Assembly: GCA_021201175.1 (NCBI GenBank)
Contig: JAJQFK010000091.1
Span: forward strand, 1 to 9,279
From: Candidatus Gastranaerophilales bacterium
GTDB taxonomy: Bacteria > Cyanobacteriota > Vampirovibrionia > Gastranaerophilales > Gastranaerophilaceae
Direction of reading: 5' to 3'
DNA: 9,279 nucleotides
Numbering within the stretch: the stretch's first letter is position 1; each line of letters begins with the position of its first letter. Both the position numbers and the translations under genes were made by a program. The notes beneath the pieces were generated by a model, which was given only the letters and a program-made list of their open reading frames with translations, did not search any database and was not told the DNA's origin. Positions 5,315-9,279 of the stretch are shown here, one piece after another.

Positions 5315-6463
5315 TTACAATCTCGGAACCATCTGTCTTGAACTCTTTTTCGCAGCTTTACTATCGGCTGTTCCTATATATACCAAATCTCCTTCTTTTA
5401 AGTCATCAGATATAATTTGGGTATATGAATCATCATTGACTCCGGGTTCTACATTAATTCGGACAGGCTTACCTTTTTTATCTATCCAGATTCCCCTTTG
5501 TTCATATCTTTGTTTGTTATCCGCAACCGTAAATTTTAAAGCTGCATTCGGAACGGTCAAAACATTCTCTTGCTTGTCCGTAATAATAGATACATTCGCG
5601 GTCATGCCGGGGAGTAGTTTGCCTTCTTCATTTTCAACTTCAATAATAACAGTATAAGTAACAACATTAGATTCTGTTGTTGGAGATAATCTGACCTGAC
5701 TGACTTTTCCGACAAAAATGCTGTCGGGATATCCGTCCAGAGTATAATCAACCTCCTGACCAACTGCAACTTTACCTATATCAGCTTCCGAAACACTTGT
5801 TTCTATCTGCATCATAGTTAAATCCTCAGCAACGGTAAATAAAGTAGGAGTTTGATAACTTGCGGCAACAGTCTGACCTTCTTCAACCTCTTTTGAAATT
5901 ACTATTCCGTTAACAGGCGATGTAATTTTTGTGTATCTCATATTTGCAGCCGCCGTATCATAATTTGCTTGTGCTTGCATTATTGTTGCTTTTGCAGCTG
6001 CCACTTTCGCCATATCCGACTTATATGCGGATTCCGCAGAATCTAAATCATCTTTTGATACAAGATTCCTTGCATACAGATTTTTATATCTCTTATATGT
6101 TTTTGTATCATAATCTAAAACTGCTTGATTTTGTGCAAGAGTAGCTTTTGCATTGTTTATATTTGCTATTGCCTGTTGTAATTGTGCTTCAAATAAAGAC
6201 GTATCTATTTGTGCTAAAAGCTGCCCTTTAGTTACCTCAGAATTATAATCTACATATATTTCACTAATCATGCCGGAAACCTGTGAACCTACATCAACCG
6301 TGTTAACCGGCTCTATTGTCCCCGTTGCTTCAACTATCTGTGTAATTGTTCTTAATTGCGCCGGTTCAGATACATATTTTACCTTTGAACCCTTTTTCAA
6401 AAAAATAAACGGTAAAGAAATTATTAATAATATTATTACGGCGATTATAATTTTTTTCTTCAT
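5315..6463 (-). CDS. macA: MacA-like periplasmic adaptor (membrane fusion protein)
   Basis: Adaptor joining the inner-membrane MacB-like pump to the outer-membrane channel, 382 residues (E. coli MacA has 371). A single N-terminal anchor spans about 4-22 with Lys on both sides. It is followed by a first beta-barrel/lipoyl half (VEATGTIEPVNTVDVGSQVSG at 44-64, then VTKGQLLAQID at 77-87), an Ala/Gln-rich alpha-helical hairpin about 90-172, the second lipoyl half (MRYTKITSPVNGIVI at 175-189, EEGQTV at 194-199), a beta-barrel domain about 215-295 with LLPGMTANV at 283-291, and a membrane-proximal domain containing VPNAALKF. The ATG shares its A with the TAA stop of the channel gene (TAATG), with GGGAG 7 bases upstream, so the two are translationally coupled. 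The basic tail AAKKSSRQMVPRL is unusual but short. Confidence 0.94.
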   Translation of the reverse strand: MKKKIIIAVIILLIISLPFIFLKKGSKVKYVSEPAQLRTITQIVEATGTIEPVNTVDVGSQVSGMISEIYVDYNSEVTKGQLLAQIDTSLFEAQLQQAIANINNAKATLAQNQAVLDYDTKTYKRYKNLYARNLVSKDDLDSAESAYKSDMAKVAAAKATIMQAQANYDTAAANMRYTKITSPVNGIVISKEVEEGQTVAASYQTPTLFTVAEDLTMMQIETSVSEADIGKVAVGQEVDYTLDGYPDSIFVGKVSQVRLSPTTESNVVTYTVIIEVENEEGKLLPGMTANVSIITDKQENVLTVPNAALKFTVADNKQRYEQRGIWIDKKGKPVRINVEPGVNDDSYTQIISDDLKEGDLVYIGTADSKAAKKSSRQMVPRL

Positions 6464-7887
6464 TATCTTTCTCCCATTGCGGCTTGAAGATCTGCCAGTG
6501 CTACATTGTAGTTGTATATATTTTCAACATAATCCCTCTGTGCATTGTTGTAATTTTCTTTTGCGTCCTGTAATTCAATAAAGTTACCCAAACCTACTTC
6601 ATATCTGGCATCGGCAAGTTCATAATTTTCAAGGGTCTGTTTTACTTTTGTTTTTAATATCGGAATATTTTTTTCCAATTTAATTAAGTTAATGTATGCA
6701 TTTTGTACTTCAAAATATATATTTTTCTTTGTAAGTTCAACATTCTTTTTTGCAATTTCGAGTTCTGATTTGCTTTCTTTAATTTTATATTTCGTTTCCA
6801 TTATATTTAAATTGCTTGTGGACAAATATGCTGCAACATTAATACCGTTAGTTGAGTAGTAGAGGTTATTTCCCCAGTTATAGCCGACTTGACCGGTTAA
6901 GTCCGGAAAATATTCTTTTCTTGTGTATTTTAAAGCTTCTTTTACAGCTTTTTCCGTTGCTTCCATTGAATGTAAATCAGAACGGTTTTCATAAGCTCTT
7001 TCTATAGATTCTTTTAAAGTATAAGGATACGGAACAAATTTGTAATTCTCAAGTATTTCAGTCTTTTCTACCTGTGTTGTTAGAACAGCCTCTTTGGGCT
7101 CAACTGTTCCGTCCTCTTTTGTTGTAGTATTTGCAACATTTAACAAATTTATTTCGGCAAAATTATCTTTAAAATTAAATGTTTCAGTATTTTCTATTTG
7201 ATAATCAGGCGAATCTGTAATATACATAGCATTATTTAAAGTTACTATCGAATTTTGGTAATCATTTTCGGCAGTAACCAAACTAATCTGCGCATCACTA
7301 AGATAAACTTCCTGATTAACAACATCTATACGAGAAACCAAACCTTCATCATAGAAAGCTTTAGTTCTTGAATACTGTCTTTCATTAACTAATAAATTTG
7401 CTCTGGCAATATCAATATTCGCTTTAGAAGCAAGAACGCCGTAATATGCTGATTTGACATTGTTAGCTGCTGCAATTATTGCATTTTGCAAATCATATTC
7501 GGCAGCTATTTTATAGAATTTTTGCATTTTTACCTGCGAAAAAACCTTTCCGAAACTATAAATTAATTGATTTAAATAAACCTGTGCTGAAAAATTTTTA
7601 CTGTTATTAGACCTATATTTTGATTCTGTATTACTAAGGTCGTACCCTGCACTTGCACCTATTGAAGGAAAATAATTTGATTTGCTCTGTCCGATTCTGG
7701 AGTTGTACATATCAACATAATTCTGATATATTTGTATTTCAGGGCTGTTCTTTATTGCAAGTTCTATACAATCATCAACAGACAGCATCGCCCCCGGTGT
7801 GATTTCCTCTATAGCGTATGTTTTACCTGAAGTTAAAAATACGGCTAATATTAAAATCAATAAATAAATTTTTCTTTTCATTGTCAT
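6463..7887 (-). CDS. tolC: TolC-like outer membrane efflux protein
   Basis: Outer-membrane channel and periplasmic alpha-barrel of the tripartite pump, of ordinary family length. The longest frame gives 474 residues from 7887, but the ATG two codons downstream (7881) is the likelier start: GGA lies 6 bases before it, and the protein then begins MKRKIYLLILILAVFLTSG, a clear signal peptide cleaved near KTYA-IEE. Two OEP repeats are visible, about 36-222 and 289-470, each with long amphipathic helices and a beta part. The first beta part has the canonical QVYLNQLIYSFGKVFSQVK (102-120). The second (about 330-365) is degenerate, with YLSTSNLNIMETK where a similar hydrophobic/Gly motif is usual. 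A Thr/Glu/Asn-rich linker (224-285) joins the repeats and carries no recognised domain. It is the first gene of the operon, preceded by a promoter and a dyad. The symbol denotes family membership, not orthology. Confidence 0.9.
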   Translation of the reverse strand: MTMKRKIYLLILILAVFLTSGKTYAIEEITPGAMLSVDDCIELAIKNSPEIQIYQNYVDMYNSRIGQSKSNYFPSIGASAGYDLSNTESKYRSNNSKNFSAQVYLNQLIYSFGKVFSQVKMQKFYKIAAEYDLQNAIIAAANNVKSAYYGVLASKANIDIARANLLVNERQYSRTKAFYDEGLVSRIDVVNQEVYLSDAQISLVTAENDYQNSIVTLNNAMYITDSPDYQIENTETFNFKDNFAEINLLNVANTTTKEDGTVEPKEAVLTTQVEKTEILENYKFVPYPYTLKESIERAYENRSDLHSMEATEKAVKEALKYTRKEYFPDLTGQVGYNWGNNLYYSTNGINVAAYLSTSNLNIMETKYKIKESKSELEIAKKNVELTKKNIYFEVQNAYINLIKLEKNIPILKTKVKQTLENYELADARYEVGLGNFIELQDAKENYNNAQRDYVENIYNYNVALADLQAAMGER

Positions 7888-7914
7888 TCCGATTACTATA
7901 CAAATTATATATAG

Positions 7915-7938
7915 TTATTTAATTTTATAATTAAATAA
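7915..7938. promoter_or_regulatory. 10-bp perfect dyad at the predicted start of the efflux operon transcript
   Basis: TTATTTAATT (7915-7924) and AATTAAATAA (7929-7938) are exact reverse complements around a 4-base loop. The dyad begins one base after the predicted start at about 7939, a usual place for a repressor operator and equally for a protective 5' hairpin in the mRNA. The all-AT composition raises the chance of coincidence. Confidence 0.4.
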
Positions 7939-7945
7939 TAATACT

Positions 7946-7974
7946 ATAATAAACTAAACGACAATAATTTTCAA
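7946..7974 (-). promoter_or_regulatory. Sigma-70-type promoter of the tolC-macA-macB operon
   Basis: On the minus strand TTGAAA (7969-7974, one mismatch) and TATTAT (7946-7951, one mismatch) are exactly 17 bases apart. The expected start near 7939 gives a leader of roughly 58 bases to ATG 7881. It lies just after the stop of the glutamate-cysteine ligase gene (7994), so the efflux genes need not depend on that gene's transcript. No hairpin terminator separates the two, so read-through remains possible. Confidence 0.6.
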
Positions 7975-7993
7975 AAGTTCATTTTTTCAATTT

Positions 7994-9259
7994 TTATTTT
8001 TCATCATCAGCGGGCATTTTTTGCATTGAAATATACTCATAGACCGGTTCTAAATATCTTTCCTCATCTTTTTTATTCGATTTTAAGCTGTAATAAGATA
8101 TATCAAAAAATTCTTTTATAAAATCTATAATTTTTATATTTCCTAAAAAAGTATGAATCCCATGTACAGGAGTTTCTTTTCTAAGCTGCATAAATTCTTC
8201 ATAGTTGTACTTTGATAATATTTTTTCTATTTCTGAAAAAGCATCTGTGTTATACATAATTCCCTTCCAAAATGCGGGAATGGAAAAAGTCATTTTAGAA
8301 TTTTGTGCATCATGGTTTCTTATTTCAATGTAACTTTTTAATCTTACATCGGGGAAATATAAACTGATATGATTTTCCCAGTCAGCAATAACAGGGTATA
8401 ATCCATAATCTCCGTTTTTCATAAATTCACGGAATGTTTTAGTTGTGCCGTAATATTCTTCGCCGCGTTGAATAAAAATCATAGGAATATCAAGAAGAAT
8501 TTCTGCATAGTCTGAAAATGTAAAATTTTGTTTTTTATCAAATAATTTTTTACTGATATAACCGCACCTCTGTTCATCTACATTCAGCCAGGAATTTGCC
8601 CTGAAAGACTTAAACCCTGTTTGTTTAGAATCTCTTACCGGAGAATTAGAATAAATTGCGCTGATAAAAGGACTCATTTTCAATGCAAGTGCTAATTTTT
8701 TCACGGCATCTTCTTCACTTTTGTAGTCAAAGTTAACTTGCACACCTGCTGTTTCTCTCATCATTATAAATGGTTCCAGCTGTTTTAACGGCAGATATTT
8801 TGTCATAAATTCATATCGCTGTTTAGGTATTACATCAATATTTTTATATGTTGATACGGGCTGAATCCCTTTATCCAAAACTTTTATGCCGTAATTATCC
8901 GCATATTTTGATAAATTATTGTAAAATTGGAATAGATTATCTTTTATTATATCTAAATTGTCAAAAGGTATAAGGCTAAGTTCAATCTGGCTCCCCGGTT
9001 CCAGACTTATAACCCCCTTATCACTTTTTAAACCCGTAATATTTGCGTTATTATATACTTTTTCCCATTTATTATTATCAAAGCACTCCAGTATTTTGAC
9101 AACATCTTTATATTTTGCAGCTCTTAGACTGTCTTTATAAACAAGTAATTTTTCCGATTCTACACCAATATTTTGCTGCATTTTGCAGCCCGAAAAAAAT
9201 ATCTCTAAAAGCTGTTTTTTTTCTAATATTTTTTCTTTTTTATTATTTGTTAAGAGCAT
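7994..9259 (-). CDS. gshA: Glutamate--cysteine ligase, GCS2 (plant/cyanobacterial) type
   Basis: ATP-dependent ligase joining the glutamate gamma-carboxyl to cysteine, the first step of glutathione or another gamma-glutamylcysteine-derived thiol, in the cytoplasm. The 421-residue sequence shows the family landmarks in order: the leader helix QLLEIFFSGCK (16-26), IGVESEKLLV (31-40), ISLEPGSQIELS (84-95), the MMRETAGVQVNFDY segment (166-179), SNSPVRD (204-210), RANSWLNVDEQRCGY (220-234), and FPDVRLKSYIEIRNHDAQ (302-319), whose acidic and Arg residues belong to the nucleotide/metal site. The leader helix comes before the conserved core, so the start is well placed. The upstream ribosome binding site is mediocre (GGGGA at 9, AAGG at 3 bases). 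The frame stays open upstream to the window edge, so a slightly earlier start cannot be excluded. No gshB is visible. The related EgtA, which feeds ergothioneine synthesis, is an alternative. Confidence 0.88.
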   Translation of the reverse strand: MLLTNNKKEKILEKKQLLEIFFSGCKMQQNIGVESEKLLVYKDSLRAAKYKDVVKILECFDNNKWEKVYNNANITGLKSDKGVISLEPGSQIELSLIPFDNLDIIKDNLFQFYNNLSKYADNYGIKVLDKGIQPVSTYKNIDVIPKQRYEFMTKYLPLKQLEPFIMMRETAGVQVNFDYKSEEDAVKKLALALKMSPFISAIYSNSPVRDSKQTGFKSFRANSWLNVDEQRCGYISKKLFDKKQNFTFSDYAEILLDIPMIFIQRGEEYYGTTKTFREFMKNGDYGLYPVIADWENHISLYFPDVRLKSYIEIRNHDAQNSKMTFSIPAFWKGIMYNTDAFSEIEKILSKYNYEEFMQLRKETPVHGIHTFLGNIKIIDFIKEFFDISYYSLKSNKKDEERYLEPVYEYISMQKMPADDEK

Positions 9260-9279
9260 AAACCTTGTTCCCCATGAAA

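Noticed and set aside
5352..5359. GCCGATAG on the minus strand near the end of the adaptor gene
   Set aside because: It encodes part of the adaptor's C-terminal tail (ADSKAA) and has no TAAA at the right distance.
9241..9279. Tail of an upstream gene overlapping the start of the glutamate-cysteine ligase gene
   Set aside because: Two minus-strand frames end near 9246-9252, but under 40 bases remain before the edge, too little to identify a coding region.

Overview
The window is AT-rich and gene-dense, and every recognisable gene lies on the minus strand. A TolC-type outer-membrane channel beside a MacA/MacB-type pump points to a two-membrane (Gram-negative) bacterium. Three things together suggest, without proving, a non-photosynthetic cyanobacterial relative of the Gastranaerophilales/Vampirovibrionia kind: low GC, a plant/cyanobacterial-type glutamate-cysteine ligase, and a pheT with no pheS beside it. 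This lineage call is inference; no marker gene in the window settles it.

Layout in transcription order, from the right edge leftwards. A GCS2-family glutamate-cysteine ligase (9259-7994) would make gamma-glutamylcysteine. After a 106-bp AT-rich gap, which holds a good sigma-70-type promoter and a 10-bp perfect dyad at the predicted transcript start, comes a compact four-gene operon. It encodes a TolC-like channel (7881/7887-6463), a MacA-like adaptor (6463-5315), a MacB-like ATPase (5306-4590) and a MacB/FtsX-like permease (4588-3359). Neighbouring genes overlap by one base or are 1-8 bases apart, so together they would build one trans-envelope ABC efflux or export machine. MacB is split into two polypeptides here.

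A 268-bp intergenic region follows (3358-3091). It holds two consecutive imperfect hairpins, a short tandem repeat and the most interesting element of the window: a sigma-28 (FliA/SigD)-type promoter. Its TAAA and GCCGATAT boxes are separated by a 14-base spacer, of which ten bases are an uninterrupted G run on the coding strand. An 11-bp perfect inverted repeat brackets the promoter. The spacing of start point, ribosome binding site and start codon fits the next gene, a 312-residue protein of unknown family (3090-2152). A G-tract inside the spacer is a plausible slipped-strand phase-variation switch for that gene.

That gene ends in a strong GC-rich hairpin terminator (2113-2143). A 238-bp gap with a well-formed sigma-70-type promoter leads into pheT, the phenylalanyl-tRNA synthetase beta subunit (1913 to the left edge). 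Its first 637 codons are present and its C-terminus lies outside the window. No tRNA, rRNA, CRISPR array, insertion sequence or phage gene was seen.
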